Shown in pieces: positions 44,201-55,500 of a stretch of 64,000 bases of DNA. This DNA comes from Angiostrongylus vasorum (Eukaryota; Nematoda; Chromadorea; Rhabditida; Metastrongylidae). Every line of letters starts with the position of its first letter. The stretch's first letter is position 1. The translations under genes and the position numbers were made by a program. The stretch lies in NCBI GenBank assembly GCA_018806985.1, contig JADANN010000040.1, positions 156,001-220,000 of the forward strand. Reading direction: 5' to 3'. The notes under the pieces are model-generated. The model saw only the letters and a list, made by a program, of their open reading frames with translations, did no database searches and had not been told where the DNA came from.

Positions 44201-47200
44201 TGCTGCACGAGTTTTCATAAGTCCTCAAGCAATGAAAAGTTAGACTTGCACCGCAACAAATAGAAATTCGATTCTATCGCCAACGTATTTTAATACATTA
44301 ATATTTAAATTAAAATTAATAGAAACTTTACAAGAATAAAATTCATAGCAACAAGAATTAAAAAAGGATGATTCTGACCCTTTTAGGTGAAACTACAACG
44401 AGCGGTGAATGCAATAGGACTACAGGAATAACTGGTACAGTAGAGTTTTTGCGGTCTCTTTGATGTAAAGCTGCAAAGTGCAAACATATCAGAAGTTTTA
44501 CGTCTTAAATACAACTAAAAACGCCTTTTTATATTAAGCCGAAACAACTACGAACAGTACTAGCAATGGAACCACTGAGATTGCCGGTAGGGTTCTTTTT
44601 ACTCAGTCGCTTTGATATGAAATCGCGTAGTAAAAAGTTCAAAACAGGCTTCATTTTTCAATTAAAGGCATAAAAAAGCCTCTCATAATTCCTTGAAAGC
44701 ATTACAAGAGGTAGTAGCAATGGAACTACTCAGATTAGCCGTAAGGTTTGTTTTGAAGTTTTCTTAGGTATGAAGGAGTACAAAGGAATGAATGAACATG
44801 GGATGATAATGCACAAAATAAGAGCACTAAGCAAAGTGGAATATACCACCTACAAGGGGAAAAAGTTGGGGTAAAATATTGGCCGAGAGGAAAGAAAGAC
44901 AGGAGCGTCGATTGGTAAAGTGGATAACACGTGCGCACCTGAAAAGGTGATCGAGGATTCGAAGCCGGCCTGAAGTCTGAGTTTTGCAAATATCGCAACA
45001 TCATTGTTGTCGTGCTTCACATTATACCTGTCATGAAAAAAGAATAGGCAGCAAAGGCTCAGTGTAAATGCCAGTCCTTTAAGGAAAATAAAAGTGTGGT
45101 TCTCGTATATTTTAGCAGAAACCACCATCAATGGTGAGAGCGATGGAGCCACCGAAATAACTAGTAAGAAACACTTCTTTGGCTGATTTGGTATAAAAAG
45201 GGTGCAATAGAAATTAGATAGGTGATTTATATTTGAAAGACCTAAAGATATGATTTTTGCGCATTTCAAGTGAAGCCACTGCAAGTGCTGGTAACAGTGA
45301 ACAACTGGGATTAGCGGTGACATATTTTTGCAGTTCTGCTGTGCGAGACTAGAGTTTATTACAATTTCTACATTTGTAAAGGTAGTAATGACAAATACCA
45401 CTTCCATGTTCCAGGTGAAACCACGACAGGTTGGAGCAATGGAACAACCGAAATAACAGGTACTGTAGATTCCCTTGAAGCTAGTTTGAAATTAAGCTGC
45501 GAAATGACAATTGAATATAAGTTTCATTTATGTAACGACAACATAAATTCAAATAGTTCAGGTGAAACCACTACGGGCGGTTGGAGCAACGGAACTGCCA
45601 GTATAACTGGTACAGGAAATTTCTTCATAACTGATTCAGTATCACACTGTGGAATGACAACTAAATAGAAATTTCATACTTGTAAAGGCAAAAAAAACTT
45701 TTGTAAAAAAACATGGTTTTCACATATTTCAGGTGAAACCACGGCAACCGATTGGAGCAATGGAACTACGGAGATAACCGGTACGGTAAATTCCTTCATC
45801 ATTGATTTGGTACGAAGCTGTAGAATGACAACTTAATAGAAGTTTCATACTTTTAAAGACAACAAAAGTTGGTAAGAAAGGATGGTTCCAACGTACTTCA
45901 GGTGAAACCACAATAGGAAGTTGGAACAACGGAACTACTGAAATAACTAGCACGGTGGATTCCCTCAAAGTTAATTTCATATTAAACTGTGAAGTGGTAA
46001 TTGAATATAAGCCTCGCGTTTGTAAAGATAACGTATATCCCGGCAAATGTCTGGTTTTCAAATATATCAGGTGAAACCACGATAGCCGGTTGGAGCAATG
46101 GAACTACTGAAATAACCAATACGCTAGATTCCCTTAAAGTTAATTTGACATTGAACTGTCAGATGACAATCGAATATAAACCTCATGTCTGCAAAGATAA
46201 CGTATTTCCCGTAAAAAAGTATGGTTTTCAAATATTTCAGGTGAAACCACGACAGCCGGGTTGGAGCAATGGAACTACCGACATAACCGGTACATAAATT
46301 CCTTTATTATCATGTCATTATGAAGCTGTAGAAATATAACTTGCTAGAAGCTTAATATTTGCAAAGACAACAAAAATTTGCAAAAGAAAACATGTAGTTT
46401 TTAAATTATTTCAGGTGAAACCACCTGGAGCAGTAATAGCAATGGAACTACCGAAATTACTGGTATAATAACTTTTTTTGCAGTCGACTTTGCATAAAAA
46501 AAAGGATAAAGCTGTGGGCATTGATCAATCCCTGAGGAATGCGCCATGCATTCGACTTCATTAGAGCATCGTTGGAGATGATTAAAGGCATATCTGGCTT
46601 TTACAATGACTTGTGGTGGTCACCGATGTAACGAGCCAGTGGTGCTCACCTCCCAGACAAGTCTGGTAGCAATTTGCCGACCCCGGAGGATGGAAGGCTT
46701 AGTGGGCCACGGACACGGGGATAGATTCCATGTGTGTGTTGCATAGTGCATAATAATAGTTGAGCACATATTCAACTTTCGAAAATATAATAATGGTAAT
46801 TAAGACTTCCATAATTTTCAGGTGAAACCACTGTAAGCGGTACTAGCAGTGGAACAACCGAGATAACAGGTACGACATATTTCTTCCTGGTTGGATGAGC
46901 GCGGCAGAATCAAAATAGGTATTTTTAAAAAATTTATCTCTCAGAACTTATTTTAGGTGAGACGACTAGAAGCAGCGGAGGGAATCAAACTACCGAGAAA
47001 GCCGGTATGACTAAGAATCTTATGGACGGTTCGGTATAGAAATTCGAAATGAGTGGACTTATTAAGCCTATTTCGCAAAGATTACTAGTAAAACATTTCG
47101 AATTTCGAAGGTCCGGTGATAGGTGTGGTTGCTATCAAAATGAACGTTTGTCCATGTCGTGTGCTCGAATTTCGCCTACTTTCCCATATTCATGGGTAGG

Positions 47201-47610
47201 TTGCCGAACATTCGCTGAGGGACGTTGGGACTCTTTGTTGAAGGGCTCTCCGAACCTATTTCCCAGCCATTTGATAGCAACCATTTCGCCATAGTGTGAG
47301 TAGCATGCCTATATGCTATGGTAACTTGTAGCGCGGTGGTTAGAGCTGCTCTTCAAAAACAGATTCAATCGCTCGATCGATGGTTGGATCCCGCAAGTTA
47401 GGCTCACTAAGCCTTCCATAGTAAGAGCCTTTCGACCAATTTCATCTCAATACCTGGGCAGACAGCCAATCCCAGTATTTATGCATCGAAGATTTGCTAC
47501 TTATAGTTTTTATTGCTATGACAATCTGTTCAATGTGTAAAAAGTAATTCTTTATAAGAAATTTAGGAAGCGGCAACGAAATCGGCGGCGAATTCCTGCG
47601 TGTTGTTTGA
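41263..47610 (+). CDS. Secreted mucin-like micro-exon gene
   Basis: Exons: 41263-41302, 41575-41607, 42033-42080, 42492-42539, 44397-44444, 44539-44586, 45116-45163, 45415-45459, 45562-45609, 45733-45780, 46415-46462, 46822-46869, 46957-47004 and 47567-47610. All junctions are phase 1 with AG acceptors and GT donors. The joined model is 642 nt, 213 residues. Exons 1-2 encode a signal peptide (MHKPLVFVFSVTI, then ALLQLLSTVQS). Eleven 45- or 48-nt exons each encode one variant of GETTTSGSSNGTTEIT. Nine of the eleven carry an N-glycosylation sequon (NGT, NRT or NQT), and Thr/Ser richness suggests O-glycosylation. The last exon encodes GSGNEIGGEFLRVV and stop, 35 nt before AATAAA. Because every exon is a multiple of three in the same phase, any can be skipped without a frameshift. 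The layout recalls parasite micro-exon genes; no known family was recognised. Five further degenerate exon copies lie in the array. Confidence 0.77.
42143..42450 (-). repeat. SINE2 in intron of the micro-exon gene
   Basis: Near full-length, minus orientation. The head near 42430-42370 reads on the minus strand GTCGCGCAGTGGTTGGAGGC and GTGGAATCGAACCTGGCGCC, good A and B box candidates. Confidence 0.85.
43481..43668 (-). CDS. Possible acidic C-terminal exon, minus strand
   Basis: Within a long intron of the micro-exon gene, the minus strand has about 60 open codons ending TAG at 43481-43483. The composition is charged: LVENDEEEAEDAERYAQ, then SKSERNRKSVSEEKDNEG, then SGDWTNTVVHES. It looks coding, but the acceptor is weak (CTTAAG) and no upstream exon was found. 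It could be an exon of an antisense gene or a processed fragment. Confidence 0.3.
44693..44740 (+). pseudogene. Degenerate 48-nt micro-exon, acceptor lost
   Basis: Aligns over 48 nt with the repeat exons (GGTAGTAGCAATGGAACTAC core) and keeps a donor (C|GTAAGG), but the acceptor AG is replaced by CC (ATTCCTTGAAAG). Confidence 0.6.
44935..45055 (+). repeat. SINE1 fragment in intron
   Basis: GTTTTGCAAATATCGCAACATC and GAAAAAAGAATAGGCAGCAAA match the SINE1 tail and the beginning of the 180-bp unit. A GATTCGAAGCC B-box-like motif precedes it. Confidence 0.6.
45270..45316 (+). pseudogene. Degenerate micro-exon, acceptor and frame lost
   Basis: GTGAAGCCACTGCAAGTGCT ... GGGATTAGCG|GTGACA. The acceptor CAG has become CAA and the exon is 47 nt, so inclusion would shift the frame. 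Confidence 0.6.
45902..45949 (+). pseudogene. Micro-exon with GC donor
   Basis: Acceptor TTCAG and 48 open nt (ETTIGSWNNGTTEIT), but the donor is GCACGG instead of GTACGG. It may be a tolerated GC-AG intron or a dead exon. Confidence 0.5.
46071..46118 (+). pseudogene. Micro-exon with AT in place of GT donor
   Basis: Acceptor TATCAG and 48 open nt (ETTIAGWSNGTTEIT), but the donor reads ATACGC, so normal splicing should fail. Confidence 0.55.
46241..46289 (+). pseudogene. Micro-exon with 1-nt insertion
   Basis: Acceptor TTTCAG and donor GTACAT are present, but the exon is 49 nt (CCGGGTTGG where the others have CCGGTTGG), so inclusion would frameshift the message. Confidence 0.6.
46490..46755 (-). 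repeat. SINE2 in intron of the micro-exon gene
   Basis: Minus-orientation: GGCATTGATCAATCCCTGAG, GAATGCGCCATGCATTCGAC, CATATCTGGCTTTTACAATG and the complement of the head near 46700-46745. Confidence 0.8.
47325..47490 (+). repeat. SINE2 head fragment
   Basis: TGTAGCGCGGTGGTTAGAGC (A box) and GGTTGGATCCCGCAAG (B-box-like), then GGCTCACTAAGCCTTCCATA. Confidence 0.6.
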
Positions 47611-47644
47611 ACGTCAGATCGAAATGATGAGCCATTTTGGCGGA

Positions 47645-47650
47645 AATAAA
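47645..47650 (+). terminator. Polyadenylation signal of the micro-exon gene
   Basis: AATAAA, 35 nt after the TGA at 47608-47610. Confidence 0.55.
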
Positions 47651-49557
47651 GGCTAAATTTGCTGTTCTGTTACAATTCTGAGACTCGATTCACATGTAGG
47701 ATATCGAACGACAAGAATCTTTGAACTAGTTGCCTAAAAGGATTTAAAGACATCATACATACGTTTTTGAGAAGCAAAAAACTCGGGCCAAGTAGTTCCT
47801 TAACAGTCGTGATCAGAAATTACCTGAAGGAAGCATGGTAGATAACAGAAACGTTTCCACAAAGAATAAATTTAGAACCATGGAAATCTGTTTTTTAAAT
47901 CACTCTCTCTTAAAAAACTAATGAAGTTTAAACTATTGTTTCAAACCGCGCCAAGATTTTTGTATTAAAGATTCAACAAGCCTCATTGATTTGGGAGCAG
48001 TCCATACAATACTTAAGCCGGATATGCATTTGATGCTTCACGAAGCCGAATGAGTGGCGCAGGAAATTATCAAAACCAGTCGGCTCTTCCTCTAAATTTT
48101 TATCCATTCAAATCCGTAGAGCTACTGAAACAAATTGTTGTAATAGAAGTAATCCACAAGGGAATTTGTAGATGGCATAGCGCTTATTGTCTTTGCTAGG
48201 GAAAGCAATCTATTTTTTTCCGCACTCATTTGAAATGCGAAATCGTTCCCGGCTTAATCAAACGAAAACATCCACAACTATGCGTTGTGATAGATAGTAG
48301 CTGTCATGCTGGAAACCTATTCTTTATTTACCTCGGTGTGGCTAATCAACATCGATTCTTTCATGGACAGGCTAAAACGATGTTGACAAAAAACCTTGAA
48401 AACTTCGTTATGAAGCCTATGCTGTCTAATAAAATGAAAAAATAGATGTGCCTACTTATTTGGTAACGAAGGATAAATCCTTGGGTGTGTGGCTCTTTTT
48501 CTGAAGCTATCCTGAGAAACTATCTTCTTACTGCCATCGGAAATCGCTGTTACATTTCCCACACCTATTTAAGCGCTTTTTCGATCTGAAAGTATCTTTC
48601 AAAAAAAGTGTGGAAATTTATTTTAGGGTGACCTCCTGTCTGAGTGAACTGTGTTTAAATGGTGAGAAACTAAGAACCACTGTGGAAAAAAATTCATTTT
48701 TTATTCATTATCTGCCCTGGAATCACCTGTTTTACACTGCGAACATCAAAGAACTTGCACTCGATCCGCTTCGTCGCGTACACGTACACCGTCCACGAAG
48801 GTCTTGAAACTTTTCGTTTTTGGGTGCGGATTCGGCTGCAACTTGAGAATTCCCTTTTCATAACGAATGTCATTGATTACTAGTTGAATCGATTTTCTCC
48901 GGAATCCGATCGGAGACAGTCGTGCTCGAGCGTTCCCGGTTGGATTGGAGGCATTCAGCTTTTTTCTATACAAGCCCAATGGTAACCTTCCTACCGTGGA
49001 GGGATGAGAAGCCCGGTTGGGCCCAGAGCGATGACGACCCTGGACACAAGTAGGTTGCGCCGTCCGCGTAACAAGCGGGATCACTGTCACTGCGCTACCC
49101 GATCTTTGCACACAAATAAGTAAATATTTAACTTTAAAGTCCAAAGTAAAAATTATGTTCTGATTAGTCTGTTTTCGTACACCACGAGTTTCCCTTTTCC
49201 GTGGGTTTCCCGGTTTACTTTGTAACTTAGTAGAAATACGTCTTTTCTTTGTGAGCCTAATGAATGTCCAGAGCACTTTTTCTAGCCAATGGTATGCAAA
49301 ATAACAACCTCAATGTCTTAGAGTGAATTCATTATTATGTTTACAATACTGCCGTCAACAAGAATGCAATAATGTTGCTAAATGAATGACGTTTCTGGAT
49401 GGTCGATTAGATTTGAGGGTTCGACGACTCTGTGTTCGATTCCGCATCTGGCAGTGGGTGTCTGTTCCACAGCCGCCATTTGCTAGATGACGGCAAGCTT
49501 ACATAAACATAAGAGGGTAGCCGTACGACCAGCCACAGAGCAAGCCATAGCCGTGTC
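47651..49557. other. Intergenic; one tRNA-like repeat fragment
   Basis: A 176-codon minus-strand ORF at 48746-49276 runs through a SINE2-like segment (48960-49090) and has no recognised domain. A B-box-like GTGTTCGATTCCGC is at 49433-49446. No gene could be supported before the ATG at 49558. Confidence 0.4.
48960..49095 (-). repeat. SINE2-like fragment
   Basis: The minus strand reads GGCCCAACCGGGCTTCTCAT and CCCTCCACGGTAGGAAGGTT, the SINE2 body with a different head. Confidence 0.5.
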
Positions 49558-52500
49558 ATGCCATCGTACTGGACGGTGCTTCTATTCCTCATTTACGACG
49601 TTCGGAGTGTTCAAGTAAATCAGCACCATCGAAATGCCGGTATTTATTTCCGTGTCAATCAAAAAGCTGTCGACTACATAACAGGTGAGCTTACTTTATG
49701 AACAATTCAAACCATACAAAGAAGTACTAAAAGAATACGCCCATCTGCCGGCGTAATGGGATGAGATATCGAAAACGAGTTTTTAACAAGTCGCTAAGTT
49801 TTGTGACAAGTTTGATAGCTCATGTGGAAAAAGTATTTTTAACATTTATAATTTGAACAATTCCATTACTCTTCATCATTCCTGAGAACAGTTTGGAATT
49901 ATTCTTTGGATGGCCTATATTCGCAATTGTTAAACAATCTATGACTAACTCCGCTTCCCTGGCATCATGCTGACAGGACAATTTTTCCAGAGCTCTGAAG
50001 TTATCGGGTTGGAGCTTACCAGATTACCATCACCACAAGTAGTCAGCACGCCTAACGATTGGGAAGGAGTTTTGTTTCGGCTCCTAGCCAATAGGTTTCT
50101 TCTAGGACAACAGCAATTCTTTTGCGATAATGAGTGTAGTACAATTTTAATATTTCTACCAGATGGGCTGCTATTCGTCAGTTGATTTTCCCGAATGATA
50201 AAAGTCTCTCCTCATTCCGGGAGCAGAGTGCGAATCACATAGCATAAATCACGAATGCAGTAACGTCTCCTTCCTGAGCACTCTACAGATTTTTTTCTCG
50301 AATCGAAGAAAGTTTTATCGCAGCCGAGTAACTCATATGGATACGAAGGCAGTTAAACTGCTGCTTCCAAGTACTGTGTAGGCCTCACTATTTCTACTTT
50401 TCGAGTAGTAGCCGTAATCTCTGGAGATGATCCTATCTTTTGGTGGGCTGGTCACAAGTGGAAGGTCTGTCATCTATCCTAGTAGGCATGCTGATTGTTG
50501 GTTGAACACGTATTTTCCTGAAATATTCAAGTCTTCAGGACCTCGTCGGCGTGGGTTCAGGTGATTTTTTTAACTTCTGACTAGGAGTCAAACACAATCT
50601 AAGCCATTCCGAGCGTTGCTTTACTTTTTGATTTTTTGTCAGTTGGACTTTCAAACTGAGACAAAAAGCATCAAATACTTCAAGAATATTGCCTTCATTT
50701 TAGAGCTGGCGAGCGATGCAATGCCTCAAATTCTCAACAACATGCACCTGCCAGATGTATCAGTCAGTTTGGCTACGATTTCAAAAATCCACATCAACAG
50801 AGTAGAAAGACCAACAATTCAAGCAAAGTTCATCCGCGACAAAGGTAAGTGGAATGTTGAAATGATGTGATGCTTTTTTTACTGCAACACTCCTTCCAGT
50901 CGTTAAAAAAGACTTGAAATAGCCAAAAAATCGAGGATTGGTTTTGTCTACATAGTAATCATTGCCTCGAATTAACGCAGTTGTCCAATATTCGATGAAG
51001 GTGATCCACCTTTGAAATCGACAATGTTGTCAAATATTGATTGGTTGGATGAAAGTAAGACACGACTTAGGTGTTCGAGCGAATGTGAGCTTACCGTTCC
51101 TGAGAACAAGTGCCGATTGCGCTGTCGACTACTTTATCCCACTTGACGGTTGGTATCGATTTTTTTCTAGTTTTTTCCACTACTTTGAATAGCTTTTTAT
51201 TAGTGAAATGAAGGGCATTTGATTCATTACATTCTTTTAGAATAATGAATTTTCAACTCCGTGTTAAATCTAGACAGAAATTTTTTAAATTTCTCCTGCA
51301 TGAACAACAGAAAGTTTTTACGCCAAAAACTTTCACACGCTAAATTCACATTTTCCTTCAAGTTTCTGGGGTTCTGGAGTCTCTTGTATCCCTTAGTGTT
51401 TTCTTCTTTTTCCAAACAAATTCTTTAAACTACGGTACCGTTGAGAGTGAATCAGCACGGGGAGCTTATGTTTACATCACAGCGGGTACTGTTTATCAAC
51501 ATTTTGTGCCACGATTTTATTTATGGTATTTTAGCGCCATAAAAACGATAACACATATCTTCTAGGGTTTTTTAAGAGGATCCGATATTTCTTAATAACA
51601 GCTACACTTTTGATTTTTTTCTGGAAGCTTTAGTTTCAACGAGCTCGTCTGTCCTTTGTTTTTTCAACAGAATTGTTTCTTTATAGGAAGTTTTGTTGTC
51701 GAACTACATAATTTCACTGTCGATTTGGAGCTGCACATAAGTAGAAATGAATCTTCCGGTGCAAACATCATCGAGGGCAAGTGTGATCTCACGAGTCAAT
51801 CGATATTTGAGGAAAAAATTATTATTTAATAGATCACTTGTTTTCGAAGTAAATATTAAATTCTACTTGAACTACAATGTTTTGAGGCAGAAAGCTAATC
51901 TTCTTCACGAGGAATTTTGGCAACTCATGAAACGACTTGACATTTTTCAGTTATTTTGAACTAATCAATAAAAGAAAGGATCCTGATGCGTAGCAAAGAA
52001 TTCGTAAAATCCTTCAAAGAAACTTTTGAAACAGCAGGTTGACACGTGGAAGAAATTATAAGCCGAATGGTTCGAATATTGCGATATTCTTGATAATTGG
52101 TACTTGAACGGCCCATCCTAAGTGGTTGTGCGAGCTCCAGCACAACCACCATTTTTAGGAGATTTGCTGGTTAAGCCATTGTGGTTCCCTGGAATCCCGA
52201 GGTCAGCCTGGCCAAAGTCTGCCCCCAGGTCTCCACCACCACAGGCAGTCGCAGCCCTTGTGGATCACAGGGAGATTTGCCACAGAGGGAGATTTGCCAC
52301 CATGCGACTTTGATATCAGGACGGTGGTGGATCCTGGTGTTTGTTTACTCTTAGCTAGGCTTCCTGATGGAAACGCCGGACTCCGTCTCAGCTTGGGAGA
52401 TCCTGCCGGGGGAATGAATCCCCTGGTGTACATCGCAGTGCGATACCCAGGAACACCTCCCAGCCACGATGAGGCGGTAAACCGTGGGGAGGATTGCGAT

Positions 52501-55500
52501 ATTCGAGACCATTTCATTGTTTCTGTTAATGACGTACTCTTTCTCGTAGATAGATATCATTTCTAGGCAAGAAGCTTCCCTGTAGGTCAGAAAGGTCTAA
52601 AAAATTCTGTTACAGGTTTATGGAAAAAATTTAAAGCATATGATATCCCATAAATGAAATAGTCGAAAACAAATTCTATTGGTTTAGGTTCCTCACTGTG
52701 AGACAACACATTCCGACGTCGCAGTTCTACTTGACCAGGATTCATTGCTGATGATGGTTCAAGGAATATTACAGTCAACCGTGTGTTGTAAAAGCAAATA
52801 ACCTTATCTAGTATGATTAGACAAAAATCAGTTAGCTTTTACACACAAATGGATGTTTGCCTTCACGAAGATCTTTCGGGAAACTCATCCCCCTTTTACG
52901 AAGTTTTTAAAACTCACCACTTTTTTTCAACTTAGAACATAAGAAATACTAATGATCAAAAACTCTATTGAAAGTTAACCTAGTGTGGTAATTTTACCAA
53001 GTTTGGCAATTTGGTTTACTTCAGATCTCTGACGCTGTAAAAACGAAAATCTGCGAAGTTATTCTGGATGCCGTAAAGTTTGTTGACGCTCAAGAGATAC
53101 AGGTCTTTGCAGTTATTCTTGTTTTTCCTCTTACCTGTAATCCCGTCAAACATCAAGTAACGTGAGCTGGTAGCAGTAAAGTCTTCAGGAATCCTTGCCT
53201 TATGCTAAACCTTCCCATTGGGATCCTCAATTCAAAGGATACGGAGAACTGCAAAATTTTTTACACGAAGCACTGTATTCTTACCGTTTGCTCACGACGG
53301 AAAGATAGTCCTAGTTCATCCGTCGGGTTCTGTCTAGCCGAAATTTTCATAGCACAGCAACCGTTCTGTGCATTCGACGGATGCGATGAAGTGGTAAATT
53401 ATATAGAGCACTTGAGCTGATATTCCGTAAAATCTGATCTTCTAGCAGATATCTGGCAAATTACAGCCCTAAATAAAACAAGGCTTTTCTATTCGGCGAA
53501 TTAATCCTTCTACTTTTGCACAACATTTAGACGAATTTCTGTTCTATTCTAGTCAATGGACGGCTTCACAACAACCTCCTCAATGGACGGCTTCACAACA
53601 ACCACCATTGCAACATCAGCCGATTTCGCATTTAATCCCGTAGAATTTGGAGCGAGCCTTTGCGAGGAAGGTTTTTTTCAAGATTTTCTTGTTTATAAAT
53701 TCTACAGGATCTTTCTGTCGCACTGTCCTTCTTTTTTCTATTCCATGGTCCCTACGTAACTTGGTCTATTTCGCTCTTGAAGATGAGATTTTAATGTTCG
53801 TACATACGCTTACTTCTCTATGAAATGTTTAGAACTTACAGATTGGGCGACTTCAAGAACCTTCGACTACATTGGCCAATGTGGTAGAACCAACTAGTAA
53901 CACAACATCTTCTGGTACTTGGACTGTCAACTTGGACGTTATCTCTCCGCCAAAGTTTAGCAACGAGGTAACCTTAAATGAAGTGGTCTTATAGATTTGC
54001 AAATGGTAAGACATTCAAGCAAAAAACCTAAAAAAAATATCATCGGGCAATTCAATTCTATATTTGTTTTTTTTTGGGTCATGGCGCATTTCCGTTTCCG
54101 TACGTCCTTATATAGACGGTCCTTCGTAACGTTGTTTCCACTGGAGTTTCATTTCAAAGACACAACAAAATTTGTAAAGGTTGAAGTTTAAATATGGATT
54201 TTGCGTCGATGAAGACTTTCATAAGTCCGTAGGTGGATCTGCTACGAATCATGGAGGGATGAAGGGTCTAGTTAGCTCGAGGCCTTGGTCGAACCAAGAA
54301 TAGAGTGGACATTAGTGGCAAAAACCGTATTGCTTTACAAACTAAAGAAAAAAAAAGGTAAAAAATTTTCAACAATTTCTCAAAGCAATATTTTCAGGAT
54401 GTTGTATTCGGTATTGACGGCGGTTTATTGTTCAATGGCTCACCAGCTGAAAATGTTGACTTCCCGACAAATCTGAATACAAGCGTTCTTCAAGAGAAGG
54501 TTTGTTTCAAGAGAGGTTCACAAGTAAACCATTTTGCGGTGTGATTCTCAAATCGACATACGATTTCACCTGAAAATCACCAACGCTATCCATTGGATAT
54601 CAAACATCAACAGCAGTTTACAGCAGCGATAGATGCAACAATCATTAAGGGACAGTAGAAATGAATAGGTGGCGGGTGGTGCTGTGGTAGTGATGATGAT
54701 TTTCACGAGCACGGTGTTAGCTCCATCCCGCCTCGGGCTCACTAGGGTCTCTCATACCTCCTGAATGGAAAAAATTGGTGCCATGCTTATCTGGAAAAAG
54801 TTCAGTCTCTACAATCCAAGTGAGAATGCTCTACCCGACTATCCGTGGACTCCAGAAAGAATCGTCTCGACAAGCATTCAATGACAATCATGACGAAAGG
54901 AAAATCCTCAAGCACCAGCAGAATCCATACGGAAAAGTTAAAGGACATTTGTGGATAATGCATGCTGGAAAAAAAAGAATCGAAGTTAAGAATTGCTGTG
55001 GTCTTCACAGTAGACGTGAAAGACGGGTCATGTGAAAAAAAATAATGAATACTCTAACACTTCAAACACACGCTCCATGCCCATGCTTTCCCGATATATT
55101 GTGGCTTAGGGTGTTCTTCGACGCCAAATTTAGACGTAGATCTAACGCTCAGCATGCTGAAGTTGAGGAGATCGAAATTTAAAGCCGGTATGACAAACTC
55201 GGAATAAATCTATGTTACGGTGAGACGCAGAAAGCTGCACTGGCTAGAATGTCAAGCACCATCCCACAAATGTAATCTTCGTCATTAACAATGAACGAGT
55301 GAAGCTCATTGCTCAGTTTTGAAATCCCACCAGTACAAATAGAGCTAGATGGTACAGGCTTTCTCAAGTTTCCAGATAACTAATGAGATGGTAACTAGTG
55401 TAAATGCTACAGGTGAGTAATAAATGTCTTCGAGGACACCGAAAGTTCTCAAAAAGACAGTACTTTCAGACTGATTTTGCAACAAAGGCAAGGACTTCCC

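Larger units (their letters stand above)
45415..46462 (+). repeat. Tandem exon-intron units of about 170 bp
   Basis: Micro-exons start at 45415, 45562, 45733, 45902, 46071, 46241 and 46415, spaced 147, 171, 169, 169, 170 and 174 bp. The intervening introns are similar to one another (for example AAATTCCTTYATYATTGATT after the donor, TTTCATACTTTTAAAGACAA, then ATGGTTTTCA before the acceptor). So the array grew by tandem duplication of exon plus intron, not by retroposition. Confidence 0.85.

Noticed and set aside
46001..46297. 98-codon ORF through the micro-exon array
   Set aside because: It reads through introns between micro-exons. The exon-only model with phase-1 joins explains the conservation better.
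48746..49276. 176-codon minus-strand ORF
   Set aside because: It overlaps a SINE2-like fragment and shows no domain, signal peptide or splice support. Its length alone is not enough.
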